A stretch of 64,000 bases of DNA from Ureibacillus sp. FSL W7-1570 (GCF_038593265.1 NZ_CP151979.1:124001-188000); one strand, 5' to 3'; counted from the stretch's first letter, positions 21,401-29,646 are shown. Translations and numbers: made by a program. The notes: generated from the letters alone by a model not told the origin.

Positions 21401-22027
21401 TTGGGTCCGGTCAATTTAACCGCGATTGAAGAATATGAGCGGGTATTGGAACGGCATACCTTTTTAACGGAACAACGGAATGATTTAATTGAGGCGCAAA
21501 ACACTCTCAATGAAACGATCCGGGAAATGGATGAAGAAATGGCGACCCGCTTTAAAGAGTCCTTTGATAAGATTCAGCAACAATTCCGGGAAGTGTTCCA
21601 GGAATTGTTTGGCGGAGGCCATGCCGATTTGATTTTATTGGACCCTGACAACTTATTGGAAACAGGAATAGAAATTGTCGCCCAACCGCCAGGAAAAAAA
21701 CTGCAGAGCCTGAGCTTGCTTTCCGGTGGGGAACGGGCTTTGACGGCAATCGCCCTGCTATTTGCCATTTTGAATTCCCGGCCGGTTCCATTTGTCATCT
21801 TGGACGAGGTGGAAGCGGCGCTGGACGAAGTAAACGTTGAGCGATATAGCCGATATTTAAGAAAATTGAGCCGGGACACGCAATTTATCGTCATCACCCA
21901 TCGAAAAGGAACGATGGAAGGAGCCGATGTGTTGTATGGGATTACGATGCAGGAATCCGGCGTGTCAAAACTGGTTTCGGTGAAATTGGAAGATGAAGCA
22001 GTACTTGTTGGACAAAGGAGCGAATAA
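18455..22027 (+). CDS. smc: Chromosome partition protein SMC
   Basis: Condensin ATPase that, with ScpA and ScpB, extrudes DNA loops and organises the origin. 1190 aa, standard. Walker A GPNGSGKS at residues 31-38. Two long Glu/Gln/Lys-rich coiled coils (about 170-500 and 680-1010) flank a hinge with GSLTGGSMKQ near 660-670. The C-terminal head has the ABC signature SLLSGGERALTA near 1087 and Walker B FVILDEVEAALDE near 1110. Follows rnc after 1 nt and precedes ftsY by 2 nt, the conserved rnc-smc-ftsY order. Confidence 0.97.
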   Translation: MFLKRLEVVGFKSFADRIGIDFVPGVTAVVGPNGSGKSNVTDAIRWVLGEQSAKSLRGSKMEDVIFAGSASRKPLNFAEVTLILNNEDEKVGIPFSEISVTRRVYRSGESEYLLNNQHCRLKDITDLFMDSGLGKEAFSIISQGRVDEILNSKPDDRRIIFEEAAGILKYKLRKKKAEQKLLETDDNLNRVLDILHELDSRLEPLKIQSSTVKDYLRMTEELRELDISLIVHDLKQYHDELSAVMEDHDQLEREERKKASEIAELQIKVDNLRATIQHIDSSIDEMQEHLVEASAEVERWEGRKALVQEKRSNAEKQFQQLQQSLKEAEAEEKELANNEEENKKLFAMKKNEIQQLKAVIKQIDMSLNSSVSQLEQQIEEQKNLYIDLLNEEATAKNELKHIEQQLAQYEETEERINDRSEEMLKKLAQVSSEKNGIAEKLEKLKNKLGEVLEQYEQLQRQLKAATSSYDEKQQMLYKAYQHQQQLKSRKEAIEELESDYSGFAHGVKEILLARERGELSGIEGAVAELLKVEGKYSKAIETALGAATQHIVTKTEQDAQKAIGWLKAKKAGRATFLPKNVMKSRKLSPSQIGQALNHPAFIRLAHELVGFDEQNRNIAEYLLGNVLVAENLEGASQIAKLCGYKYRVVTLDGDIVNAGGSLTGGSMKQQNTLFTRKAELEQLKAHLAQMEQSISQAEKTLAREKESLTNLQGQAEMLKMQSEQYRQEEMELHSKYVELELEEKNLKTTVSLASSEKNTASSRREALLKQKSQVEERLLQLRRELQQVNGKVEQLSKAKAKSETEKDLLREESAKKRSELAVLQEQLNQLQIQTADIELKRSKLLQQIDTISREIEWIQNEQENELTEEEITKAIQEWIEKREQCSSTIQEKRRTRIDCQQQLAQLDEQLKELQRVHKGYLEQLRSMDVKKSRIEFEINRLNNLLEEQYEIDFEEAKNEAVEMEDVEHIRKKVKLLKLSIEELGPVNLTAIEEYERVLERHTFLTEQRNDLIEAQNTLNETIREMDEEMATRFKESFDKIQQQFREVFQELFGGGHADLILLDPDNLLETGIEIVAQPPGKKLQSLSLLSGGERALTAIALLFAILNSRPVPFVILDEVEAALDEVNVERYSRYLRKLSRDTQFIVITHRKGTMEGADVLYGITMQESGVSKLVSVKLEDEAVLVGQRSE

Positions 22028-22029
22028 AC

Positions 22030-23229
22030 ATGAGCTTTTTTAAACGATTAAAGGAAAAACTAAGCGGTAAAACGGAAGAACAAATACAGCAAGAAACGGT
22101 TGAGGAATCAACTGAACAAAATGAGGTTGAAGATGCAGGGCAAGTTATAGAAGAAGAACCGGCCGGCACAGAAAAAGAAACTGCCCTTGAGGAAACTCAA
22201 CAGGATGAAGAAATAGCCGGGGAAGAAAAAGAAGAAACGGTGGAGGCGGAAGAAGAAAAGAAACCATCCGCTTGGTCCATTACGCAAAAATTCAAAATGG
22301 GTCTTGCAAAAACCCGTGACACGTTCACTTCCAAAGTGAACGATTTAATCGCCCGCTATCGGAAAGTGGATGAAGAGTTTTTTGAAGAGCTGGAAGAAAT
22401 ATTGCTGCAAGCGGATGTCGGATTTGAAACAGTCATGGAGTTGATGGATGAACTTCGCTTTGAAGTGCAGCGCAAAAATATAAAAGATACGGATGGCATT
22501 TATGAAATTATTTGCGAAAAATTGGTGGAAATCTATGAACAAGGCGAGGAAGGCATTTCTGAACTGAACTTGCAGCCGGATGGCGAGCTGACGGTCATCT
22601 TATTTGTAGGGGTAAATGGTGTTGGGAAAACGACAACAATCGGGAAGCTTGCCCACCGTTTGAAAAAACAAGGGAAAACCGTCATGCTGGCGGCAGGCGA
22701 TACGTTCCGTGCCGGCGCCATTGAGCAGCTTCAAATTTGGGGAGACCGGGTAGGATGTGAAGTGATCAAACAATCTGAAGGGTCCGACCCTGCTGCGGTC
22801 ATCTATGATGCCATCAATGCGGCGAAAAAACGCGGTGTAGATGTTTTGATTTGCGATACGGCGGGACGTTTGCAAAATAAAGTGAATTTGATGAAGGAAC
22901 TGGAAAAAATCCATCGCGTCATTTCCCGTGAAATTCCCAATGCCCCGCATGAAGTGCTTCTTGCCCTTGATGCGACGACCGGCCAAAATGCCTTGATCCA
23001 GGCCCAAACTTTCAAAGAAGCAACAAATGTGACGGGAATTGTATTGACAAAACTGGACGGTACAGCAAAAGGCGGTATCGTGTTGGCCATCCGAAACAAA
23101 CTCAATATTCCGGTGAAATTTGTTGGTTTGGGCGAAAAAATCGACGACTTGCAGCCATTTGATGCGGAACGCTATGTATATGGACTGTTTGCCGATTCAT
23201 TGGATAAAGAATTGAATAAAGCGGAATAA
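22030..23229 (+). CDS. ftsY: Signal recognition particle receptor FtsY
   Basis: Membrane-associated GTPase that receives SRP-ribosome complexes carrying membrane proteins. A very acidic Glu-rich A region covers about residues 15-80. The N domain follows, then the G domain with G1 GVNGVGKTTTIGKLA (from G194), DTAGRLQNK and TKLDGTAKGG. 399 aa, longer than minimal FtsY because of the acidic region. The partner Ffh gene would normally be close; here an insertion sequence separates the two. Confidence 0.96.
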   Translation: MSFFKRLKEKLSGKTEEQIQQETVEESTEQNEVEDAGQVIEEEPAGTEKETALEETQQDEEIAGEEKEETVEAEEEKKPSAWSITQKFKMGLAKTRDTFTSKVNDLIARYRKVDEEFFEELEEILLQADVGFETVMELMDELRFEVQRKNIKDTDGIYEIICEKLVEIYEQGEEGISELNLQPDGELTVILFVGVNGVGKTTTIGKLAHRLKKQGKTVMLAAGDTFRAGAIEQLQIWGDRVGCEVIKQSEGSDPAAVIYDAINAAKKRGVDVLICDTAGRLQNKVNLMKELEKIHRVISREIPNAPHEVLLALDATTGQNALIQAQTFKEATNVTGIVLTKLDGTAKGGIVLAIRNKLNIPVKFVGLGEKIDDLQPFDAERYVYGLFADSLDKELNKAE

Positions 23230-23239
23230 TGGAAAGATG

Positions 23240-23260
23240 AAAAAGAGGCTGGGACAAAAC
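23240..23260 (+). repeat. Left terminal inverted repeat of the IS1182 element
   Basis: AAAAAGAGGCTGGGACAAAAC core. It matches the reverse complement of 25049-25069 except for one base. The GGCTGGGACAAAA type of end is common to IS1182 elements of Bacillales. Confidence 0.88.
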
Positions 23261-23275
23261 CCCCTCTAAAATGGA

Positions 23276-23326
23276 AACAGCTCATGAAATTTTGGAATGA
23301 AATTTCATGAGCTGTTCTTCATTTTT
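23276..23326 (+). terminator. Hairpin at the left end of the IS, likely blocking read-through into the transposase
   Basis: A perfect 17-bp stem (23276-23292 with 23300-23316) around a 7-nt loop, followed shortly by a T-rich stretch. It sits between the IS end and the transposase and can stop transcription coming from ftsY. Confidence 0.75.
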
Positions 23327-23338
23327 TCAATAAAAAAT

Positions 23339-23396
23339 AAGGACCTCTTCTGTTAAAATTAAGTTACCACCAAAACTAACAGAAAGAAGGGTCCTT
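23339..23396 (+). promoter_or_regulatory. Hairpin sequestering the transposase ribosome-binding site
   Basis: 23339-23355 (AAGGACCTCTTCTGTTA) pairs with 23377-23396 (TAACAGAAAGAAGGGTCCTT) with a 3-nt bulge. The 3' arm contains the SD (AGAAGGG) and ends directly before the ATG. Long transcripts entering from outside would be poorly translated. Confidence 0.7.
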
Positions 23397-25049
23397 ATGT
23401 TCAAATATTATAACATGAATCAATTAGTTTTGCCTCTAGATTTAGAAATAAAATTACAAGAAAATGATATTGCCTTCCACATTCACCATTTAGTTGAAAG
23501 TATTCCAGATGAAGCCTTCCAGCCGTTTCTTCGAAATACAGGTTGTCCTGCTTATCATCCACGCATGATGCTAAAAATTATTTTGTGTGCCTATTCGCAG
23601 TCTGTCTTTTCAGGTCGAAAAATTGAAGCGCTATTAAAGGACAGTATACGAATGATGTGGTTGGCACAAGGATATGAACCAAGTTATCGGACGATCAATC
23701 GTTTTCGTGTGCATCCGGAAGTAAAAGAATTAATTCGTCAATGTTTTGTCCAATTCCGTTGCCAACTGGTGGAAGAAAAGTTAATCGATCAAGAAGCCAT
23801 TTTTATCGATGGTACGAAGATTGAAGCGAATGCCAATAAATTTACTTTCGTATGGAAGAAATCCATTGAAAAATACAACCAAAGCTTAATTGAAAAATCC
23901 AATCAGCTCTACAACGAACTGTTAGAGAAGGAAATCATCCCTGAAATGGAGCGGGAAAATGAGGGAGAACTGTCCGTTGAAGAACTCGCTCAAATGGTGC
24001 AACAAGTCGATGAAGTGATTACGGAATATGACCAAAAGATAGAAGCATCGCCCGATGCCACAGAACGAAAAGCATTAAGAAGCGAACGGAAATATCCGAA
24101 GCGAGTGTACAAACAGTTGATTGACTTGATTTTACGTAAACAAAAGTATCAAAAAGACTTCGAAATCTTGGGTGAACGGAATAGTTATTCCAAAACAGAC
24201 TTAGATGCGACGTTCATGCGAATGAAAGACGACTATATGAAAAACGGTCAATTGAAGGCTGGATACAACGTACAAATCGCAACAGAAGGTCAATACGCAC
24301 TAGCTTATAGCATCTTTCCAAATCCTACTGATACACGTACATTAATTCCGTTCTTGAATAAGATAGAAAAGGATTATTTTCCGTTGCCAAAGTATATTGT
24401 CGCAGATGCTGGTTATGGTAGTGAACAAAACTATGAAGACATCCTTTCGAATCGAAAATGTGAGGCACTCATTCCATATACCATGTATGAGAAAGAACAA
24501 AAGAAGAAATATAAACAAAATCCATTTCATCCAGACAATTGGATGTACGACGAAGAAAGTGATACCTACATTTGTCCAAATCAGCAGCGAGTAACCTTCC
24601 GTTATCGTTCTGTACGTACAGATAAGACTGGTTTCAAACGAGAATTGAAAATCTATGAATGTGAAAACTGTTCAGGATGTCCATTTCGTTCATCATGCAC
24701 AAAAGCAAAGGAAGGCAATCACCGAAAGGTCATGGTGAATGAAAAATGGGAACAACAAAAAGAATATGTAAGAGCGAAGCTTTCAGAAGAAAAAGCTGGT
24801 TCTATTTTCCGTCAACGTAAAATAGACGTAGAACCAGTTTTTGGATTCTTGAAGGCTAATTTGCGTTTCACTCGATTTTCCGTTCGAGGAAAATCGAAAG
24901 TGGAAAATGAAATGGGCATTGCCTTAATGGCCGTGAATTTACGAAAATACACGGCCAACAAAGATCAACTAACCAAAAATAATGGGGATAAATGGAAAAA
25001 GGAGAATTTGAGCCAACTCAAATTCTCCTTTTTCCTATCTAGAAGCTAG
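23397..25049 (+). CDS. IS1182 family transposase
   Basis: A 550-aa DDE transposase with the N-terminal DUF772-type domain. The catalytic motifs are IFIDGTKIEANANKF (first Asp, near residue 140), YIVADAGYGSEQNY (second Asp, near 340) and a C-terminal Glu region EPVFGFLKANLRFTRFSVRG...ENEMG. A cysteine cluster CENCSGCPFRSSC near 420-435 looks like a zinc site. No frameshift or early stop is seen. The stop codon TAG runs into the first base of the right inverted repeat. Codon use is more A/T-rich than the flanking housekeeping genes. Translation is likely limited by the hairpin that covers its SD. Confidence 0.93.
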   Translation: MFKYYNMNQLVLPLDLEIKLQENDIAFHIHHLVESIPDEAFQPFLRNTGCPAYHPRMMLKIILCAYSQSVFSGRKIEALLKDSIRMMWLAQGYEPSYRTINRFRVHPEVKELIRQCFVQFRCQLVEEKLIDQEAIFIDGTKIEANANKFTFVWKKSIEKYNQSLIEKSNQLYNELLEKEIIPEMERENEGELSVEELAQMVQQVDEVITEYDQKIEASPDATERKALRSERKYPKRVYKQLIDLILRKQKYQKDFEILGERNSYSKTDLDATFMRMKDDYMKNGQLKAGYNVQIATEGQYALAYSIFPNPTDTRTLIPFLNKIEKDYFPLPKYIVADAGYGSEQNYEDILSNRKCEALIPYTMYEKEQKKKYKQNPFHPDNWMYDEESDTYICPNQQRVTFRYRSVRTDKTGFKRELKIYECENCSGCPFRSSCTKAKEGNHRKVMVNEKWEQQKEYVRAKLSEEKAGSIFRQRKIDVEPVFGFLKANLRFTRFSVRGKSKVENEMGIALMAVNLRKYTANKDQLTKNNGDKWKKENLSQLKFSFFLSRS

Positions 25050-25069
25050 TTTTGTCCCAGCCCCTTTTT
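25049..25069 (-). repeat. Right terminal inverted repeat of the IS1182 element
   Basis: GTTTTGTCCCAGCCCCTTTTT, complement of the left end with one mismatch. It overlaps the last base of the transposase stop codon. Confidence 0.88.
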
Positions 25070-25152
25070 TTGCTTCATTGGTATTTGGCTTGGGCGGACT
25101 GCCCTATGATTGACAAATTCTTGAAAATGTTGTCTTGTTAAAGGAATTTTAC

Positions 25153-25181
25153 TTGACACGTATATTCAAAATCGATATGAT
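25153..25181 (+). promoter_or_regulatory. Sigma-A promoter of ylxM-ffh
   Basis: Consensus TTGACA (-35), 17-nt spacer, TATGAT (-10); transcription would start near 25188, giving a leader of about 27 nt. It lies downstream of the insertion sequence, so ylxM-ffh does not depend on read-through from smc-ftsY. Confidence 0.88.
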
Positions 25182-25214
25182 ACAATAGAAAAACTATGAT
25201 TGGAGAGACATTCG

Positions 25215-25547
25215 ATGTTACTTGAAAAAACGACGCGGATGAATTTTCTCTTCGACTTTTATCAAGCCTTGTTAACGGATAAACAGCGCGCATACATGGA
25301 GCTTTATTATTTGGATGATCTTTCCTTGGGGGAAATTGCAGAAAGTTACAAAGTCTCACGACAAGCTGTATACGATAACATCCGCCGCACGGAGGCAATG
25401 CTTGAAGAATATGAAGATAAACTGAAATTATTCGAAAAGTTTCAAAAGCGTCAGGAAACGATTGAAAAGCTGGTTGCCGCAATACAAGAGAAAGCGCCTG
25501 TGGAAGAACAATTACAATTAATCGATCAATTAAAAGAAACGGATTAG
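25215..25547 (+). CDS. ylxM: YlxM, SRP-associated helix-turn-helix protein
   Basis: A 110-aa protein with a sigma-70 region-4-like helix-turn-helix ([28 protein letters not shown]). In Streptococcus mutans YlxM binds SRP components and modulates Ffh; the family is always next to ffh. The frame opens at TTG 25200, but ATG 25215, preceded by GGAGAG, gives the family N-terminus [20 protein letters not shown]. ffh follows after 12 nt. Confidence 0.94.
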   Translation: MLLEKTTRMNFLFDFYQALLTDKQRAYMELYYLDDLSLGEIAESYKVSRQAVYDNIRRTEAMLEEYEDKLKLFEKFQKRQETIEKLVAAIQEKAPVEEQLQLIDQLKETD

Positions 25548-25559
25548 GAGGCGAAAAGT

Positions 25560-26921
25560 TTGGCATTTGAAGGATTATCAGAGCGACTCCAAAGCACAAT
25601 CCAGAAAATCAAAGGCAAAGGAAAAGTGACCGAAGCGGACGTAAAACAGATGATGCGGGAAGTGCGTCTCGCTTTGATCGAAGCCGACGTCAACTTAAAA
25701 GTGGTGAAAGACTTCGTCAAACGGGTTAGCGAGCGGGCAGTCGGCTCAGAAGTGATGAAAAGTTTAACACCCGGCCAACAAGTCATCAAGATTGTAAAAG
25801 ATGAATTGACGGAATTGATGGGTGGGGAACATAGTCAAATCAAATTTAATCCAAAGCCTCCAACGGTCATTATGATGGTCGGCTTGCAAGGTGCAGGTAA
25901 AACGACGACGACTGGGAAATTGGCGAATCTTTTAAGAAAAAAATATAATCGGAAACCGCTTCTTGTTGCTGCTGACGTTTATCGTCCAGCCGCCATCCAA
26001 CAATTGGAAACCTTAGGGAAACAGCTTTCCATTCCGGTGTTTTCCCTTGGGGCGGATGTTTCACCTGTAAAGATTGCGGAAGAAGCCATCGAACACGCGA
26101 AAAAAGAACATTTTGACGTGGTCATTATCGATACAGCGGGTCGATTACATATCGATGAAGAATTGATGGAAGAATTGAAAAATATCCGCGCAATCAAAGA
26201 ACCGGATGAAGTATTTTTGGTTGTTGATGCGATGACCGGTCAAGATGCGGTGAATGTTGCGCAAAGCTTCAATGAAACAATCGGAATCACGGGCGTCATT
26301 TTGACAAAATTGGACGGCGATACCCGCGGTGGTGCGGCGCTTTCCATCCGTGCCGTGACTGAGAAGCCGATCAAATTCGTCGGTATGGGCGAAAAAATGG
26401 ACGCTTTGGAACCATTCCACCCGGAACGGATGGCATCCAGAATTTTGGGAATGGGTGACGTCCTGTCATTGATTGAAAAAGCCCAGGCCAATGTGGATAT
26501 GGAGAAAGCGAAAGAGCTGGAGGAAAAATTCAAAACCCAAACCTTCACCTTTGATGATTTTGTGGAACAACTCAAAGCTGTCCGGAAGATGGGACCATTG
26601 GAAGATTTGTTCAAAATGCTTCCGGGATTCAATAAAATTAAAGGTTTAAACAATATTCAAATCGATGAAAAGCAAATCGACCGTCTTGAGGCGATTGTGT
26701 ATTCCATGACACCGCAGGAAAGAGAGCATCCGGAAATCATCAATGCGAGCCGGAAAAAACGGATCGCCAAAGGTTCCGGTACATCCATTCAAGACGTCAA
26801 CCGGTTGCTGAAACAATTTGAAGATATGAAGAAAATGATGAAACAAATGACGGGCATGGCGCAGGGAAAAGGCAAGAAAAAAATGAAAATTCCTGGCCTC
26901 GATTCATTTTTTAAGTTTTAA
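25560..26921 (+). CDS. ffh: Signal recognition particle protein Ffh
   Basis: GTPase that binds signal sequences and 4.5S/6S RNA and targets ribosomes to FtsY. N domain about 1-90. The G domain has G1 GLQGAGKTTTTGKLA near 107, DTAGRLHIDEE and TKLDGDTRGG. The Met-rich M domain (from about 330) ends MMKQMTGMAQGKGKKKMKIPGL. TTG start with AGGAGG 8 nt upstream; the start matches the Bacillus N-terminus MAFEGLSERL. 453 aa. Co-transcribed with ylxM. Confidence 0.97.
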   Translation: MAFEGLSERLQSTIQKIKGKGKVTEADVKQMMREVRLALIEADVNLKVVKDFVKRVSERAVGSEVMKSLTPGQQVIKIVKDELTELMGGEHSQIKFNPKPPTVIMMVGLQGAGKTTTTGKLANLLRKKYNRKPLLVAADVYRPAAIQQLETLGKQLSIPVFSLGADVSPVKIAEEAIEHAKKEHFDVVIIDTAGRLHIDEELMEELKNIRAIKEPDEVFLVVDAMTGQDAVNVAQSFNETIGITGVILTKLDGDTRGGAALSIRAVTEKPIKFVGMGEKMDALEPFHPERMASRILGMGDVLSLIEKAQANVDMEKAKELEEKFKTQTFTFDDFVEQLKAVRKMGPLEDLFKMLPGFNKIKGLNNIQIDEKQIDRLEAIVYSMTPQEREHPEIINASRKKRIAKGSGTSIQDVNRLLKQFEDMKKMMKQMTGMAQGKGKKKMKIPGLDSFFKF

Positions 26922-26954
26922 TAAAAGAAATAATGAACTGTTAAGAAAAAACAC

Positions 26955-26983
26955 TTTACAAACAAATGAAACACTGTTATTAT
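26955..26983 (+). promoter_or_regulatory. Sigma-A promoter of rpsP-khpA
   Basis: TTTACA (-35), 17-nt spacer, TATTAT (-10). Leader of about 34 nt to the rpsP ATG. No terminator is visible between ffh and this promoter. Confidence 0.75.
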
Positions 26984-27023
26984 TCTATCTTGTGTAAAAC
27001 TAATTCGGAGGTGCAAAATTAAC

Positions 27024-27302
27024 ATGGCAGTAAAAATTCGTTTAAAACGTATGGGAGCTAAAAAATCTCCTTTCTATCGTATCGTAGTTGCTGATTCCCG
27101 TTCACCACGTGATGGACGTTCAATTGAAACAGTTGGTACTTACAATCCACTAACTGTGCCAGCAACTGTAAACATCGATGAAGAGAAAGCTCTTAAATGG
27201 TTGGCAAATGGTGCGAAACCATCCGACACTGTTCGCAACTTATTCTCACAACAAGGAATTATGGAAAAATTCCACAATTTAAAATTCAATAAAAACGCTT
27301 AA
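27024..27302 (+). CDS. rpsP: 30S ribosomal protein S16
   Basis: A 92-aa ribosomal protein beginning [26 protein letters not shown], the family signature, followed by [16 protein letters not shown]. Codon use is strongly biased, as for other ribosomal genes. SD CGGAGGTG lies upstream of the ATG. khpA begins 23 nt later, the conserved rpsP-khpA pair. Confidence 0.98.
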   Translation: MAVKIRLKRMGAKKSPFYRIVVADSRSPRDGRSIETVGTYNPLTVPATVNIDEEKALKWLANGAKPSDTVRNLFSQQGIMEKFHNLKFNKNA

Positions 27303-27325
27303 TTTTCAAATTGGGAGGTGTCCGC

Positions 27326-27556
27326 ATGCAAAAGCTGATTGAAACAATCGTAAAACCACTTGTTGACTATCCGGAAGACGTGCGCGTTGAAAAAGATGAA
27401 AACGCCAGTCGCATCGTTTATAAACTTTTTGTCAATCCTTCAGATCGGGGAAAAGTGATAGGAAAACACGGTCGTGTTGCGAAAGCGATTCGGACTATTG
27501 TTTATTCAGCAAGCGGTCACCACAAGAAAAAAACATACGTAGATATATTGGATTAA
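27326..27556 (+). CDS. khpA: KH-domain RNA-binding protein KhpA (YlqC)
   Basis: A 76-aa protein made of a single KH domain with the GxxG loop in GKVIGKHGRVAKAIRTI. In pneumococcus KhpA pairs with KhpB and binds many RNAs, affecting cell elongation; YlqC is the Bacillus form. The frame opens at TTG 27311, but ATG 27326 is preceded by GGGAGGTG at a good distance. A strong terminator follows at once. ylqD, which follows in B. subtilis, is not present here. Confidence 0.93.
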   Translation: MQKLIETIVKPLVDYPEDVRVEKDENASRIVYKLFVNPSDRGKVIGKHGRVAKAIRTIVYSASGHHKKKTYVDILD

Positions 27557-27559
27557 TGC

Positions 27560-27586
27560 AAAAAGGGGCTGTTTCGGCCCCTTTTT
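27560..27586 (+). terminator. Intrinsic terminator after khpA
   Basis: Stem AAAAAGGGGC / GCCCCTTTTT with a 7-nt loop and T-run. The next about 220 nt up to rimM show no gene and no convincing promoter. Confidence 0.95.
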
Positions 27587-27807
27587 ATTCGTATTGGCGA
27601 GTGAATGGCCTTGTTAATTTGTTCCGACATGCACTTTGATTCTTTCTAACAAGAAATTTTCCAGGGATTGATGGATTGGTGAAGATTTTGGCATTATTTT
27701 TATAAATGAAATTCCGGTGGGAACATCAAAATAGATTGTGTACCATTATAAAGGAAACGAAAAAATCAGTGATTATAAAACTTCAAAATAAAGAGGTGTT
27801 TCGTTGA

Positions 27808-28329
27808 ATGGAATGGTTAAATGTGGGGCGAATCGTCAATACCCATGGCATCCGTGGAGAGGTAAGGGTGCTCTCATCCACAGATTTTGAAGAGATTCGA
27901 TTCAAAAAAGGTTCGAAACTCGCCATTTTCAAAGATGATCGTTCCGAACCGATATGGGTGACGGTGGAAAACGCCAGAAGGCATAAAAACTTTATTTTAT
28001 TGACTTTCGAAGGTTATGATAACATCAATCAAGTGGAACCTTTTAAAAACAGCCTATTAAAAATATCAAAAGACCAGTTAAATGAAGATGAATTGGAAGA
28101 AAATGAATATTATTATTTTGAAATCATCGGCTGCCAAGTTTATTCGGAAGAAGGCGAACATCTAGGCGAAATTACTGATATTTTAGAAACGGGTGCCAAT
28201 GATGTTTGGGAAATGAAAGATCAAAAAGGAAAAAAACATTACATTCCATACATTGAAGATGTCGTAAAAGAGATTGATGTAAACAATAAAAAAATTACCA
28301 TTCATGTGATGGAAGGATTATTGTCATGA
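27808..28329 (+). CDS. rimM: 16S rRNA processing protein RimM
   Basis: Helps assemble the 30S head and binds S19. The 173-aa protein has an N-terminal RimM barrel ([23 protein letters not shown]) and a C-terminal PRC barrel ([23 protein letters not shown] ... [10 protein letters not shown]). ATG with GAGGTG 9 nt upstream. The end overlaps trmD by 4 nt (ATGA). Confidence 0.96.
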   Translation: MEWLNVGRIVNTHGIRGEVRVLSSTDFEEIRFKKGSKLAIFKDDRSEPIWVTVENARRHKNFILLTFEGYDNINQVEPFKNSLLKISKDQLNEDELEENEYYYFEIIGCQVYSEEGEHLGEITDILETGANDVWEMKDQKGKKHYIPYIEDVVKEIDVNNKKITIHVMEGLLS

Positions 28330-29063
28330 AAATACATGTGCTTACTTTATTCCCGGAAATGTTTCCGGGCGTGTTTGGTTCATCCATCTTAAAAAAGGCC
28401 CAAGAAAAAGGTCTGGTGGAAATTGAAGTATCCAATATCCGAGATTTTAGCGACAACAAGCATAAACAGGTAGATGACTATCCTTATGGCGGCGGAGCGG
28501 GAATGGTATTAAAGCCGGAGCCGGTGTTTCGTGCGGTGGAAACAATTACCGAAGGCCGAAAACCCCGGGTGATCCTGATGTGCCCACAAGGTGAACGGTT
28601 TACTCAGAAGAAAGCGGAAGAGCTGGCAAATGAGGAGGAACTCGTTTTTATTTGCGGACATTATGAAGGATATGATGAACGCATTCGGGAGCATCTTGTC
28701 ACAGATGAAATATCCATCGGGGATTTTGTGCTGACGGGCGGCGAAATACCGGCAATGGCGGTCATTGATGCGGTCGTCCGTTTAATTCCGGGCGTACTGG
28801 GACAAGAAGCTTCCCATATTCATGATTCCTTTTCCACAGGGCTATTGGAACATCCTCATTACACAAGACCCCAAGACTTTAGAGGAATGAAGGTGCCGGA
28901 TGTGCTGCTTTCCGGTAACCATCAAAAAATTGAAGAATGGCGGATGGAGCAGTCGCTCAAACGGACTTTTGAGCGGAGACCCGATTTATTGGAACAAATG
29001 GAATTGACGCCGAAACAAAAAGAATTTATCGAAATGTTGAAAAGAAATAGTGCAAAAACATGA
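28326..29063 (+). CDS. trmD: tRNA (guanine-37-N1) methyltransferase TrmD
   Basis: Adds N1-methyl to G37 of tRNAs and prevents frameshifting. SPOUT-fold methyltransferase of 245 aa. The knotted SAM site is visible in [41 protein letters not shown] and the [22 protein letters not shown] segment. Translationally coupled to rimM. Confidence 0.97.
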   Translation: MKIHVLTLFPEMFPGVFGSSILKKAQEKGLVEIEVSNIRDFSDNKHKQVDDYPYGGGAGMVLKPEPVFRAVETITEGRKPRVILMCPQGERFTQKKAEELANEEELVFICGHYEGYDERIREHLVTDEISIGDFVLTGGEIPAMAVIDAVVRLIPGVLGQEASHIHDSFSTGLLEHPHYTRPQDFRGMKVPDVLLSGNHQKIEEWRMEQSLKRTFERRPDLLEQMELTPKQKEFIEMLKRNSAKT

Positions 29064-29132
29064 ATATCTTAAAAGAAATTTTAATATGAATAAACATCCC
29101 TTTTAGTAGATTTATTCATGATTCAATTTTGG

Positions 29133-29161
29133 TTGCGCATTGAAATAATTTATGATATCAT
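29133..29161 (+). promoter_or_regulatory. Probable promoter of rplS
   Basis: TTGCGC-17-TATCAT (29133-29161); an overlapping alternative is TTGGTT-16-TATGAT (29129-29156). Either places the start just upstream of the L19 leader. Confidence 0.5.
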
Positions 29162-29170
29162 TCATTTTGT

Positions 29171-29240
29171 GCTTCTATGGGAAGCGTTAAATTACGATGT
29201 TCCGCTGTAGTGACGAAGACTATATGAACATTCGGTATAA
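29171..29240 (+). promoter_or_regulatory. Ribosomal protein L19 leader
   Basis: A 5-bp hairpin (GCTTC/GAAGC, 29171-29185) is followed by a structured element. In that element ATGTTC (29197-29202) pairs with GAACAT (29226-29231) and the outer TTACG region faces CGGTATAA. The inner strand carries CCGCTGTAGTGACGAAGACT. It resembles the L19 leader family known upstream of rplS in Bacilli, through which L19 is thought to regulate its own synthesis. Confidence 0.65.
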
Positions 29241-29253
29241 GGGGAGAAAAAAG

Positions 29254-29598
29254 ATGTCAAATATTATTGCAGAAATTACAAAAGAACAACTTCGTACAGA
29301 TCTTCCTGAATTCCGTCCTGGTGATACAGTTCGCGTTCATGTGAAAATCCAAGAAGGTAACCGCGAACGTATCCAAGCATTCGAAGGCGTTGTAATCAAA
29401 CGCCGTGGCGGCGGAATCAGCGAAACTTTCACTGTGCGCAAAGTTTCTTATGGTGTAGGTGTTGAACGTACATTCCCTCTACACTCACCAAAAATCGCAA
29501 AATTAGAAGTTGTTCGCCGTGGTAAAGTACGTCGTGCAAAACTTTACTATCTACGCAATTTACGTGGTAAAGCAGCACGTATCAAAGAAATTCGATAA
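29254..29598 (+). CDS. rplS: 50S ribosomal protein L19
   Basis: A 114-aa ribosomal protein with [29 protein letters not shown] and the C-terminal [15 protein letters not shown]. The open frame reaches back into the leader (29197), but ATG 29254 has GGGGAGAAA upstream and yields the family N-terminus [13 protein letters not shown]. Monocistronic with leader and terminator. Confidence 0.97.
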   Translation: MSNIIAEITKEQLRTDLPEFRPGDTVRVHVKIQEGNRERIQAFEGVVIKRRGGGISETFTVRKVSYGVGVERTFPLHSPKIAKLEVVRRGKVRRAKLYYLRNLRGKAARIKEIR

Positions 29599-29608
29599 TT
29601 TTTCTACT

Positions 29609-29645
29609 AAAGGGGGCTTTGTTTCGAAAAGCCTCCTTTCTTTTG
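29609..29645 (+). terminator. Intrinsic terminator after rplS
   Basis: Stem AAAGGGGGCTTT / AAAGCCTCCTTT (one G-U pair) and a CTTTT tail. Confidence 0.88.
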
Positions 29646-29646
29646 C

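Larger units (their letters stand above)
23240..25069 (+). mobile_element. IS1182-family insertion sequence, intact in appearance
   Basis: Element of about 1.83 kb bounded by 21-bp terminal inverted repeats (20 of 21 match) and containing one full-length DDE transposase. It lies in the short gap between ftsY and ylxM-ffh, 10 nt after the ftsY stop. I could not identify a clear target duplication; the flanks are A-rich on the left and T-rich on the right. Open frame, both ends and regulatory hairpins are all preserved, which suggests recent insertion. Confidence 0.88.
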
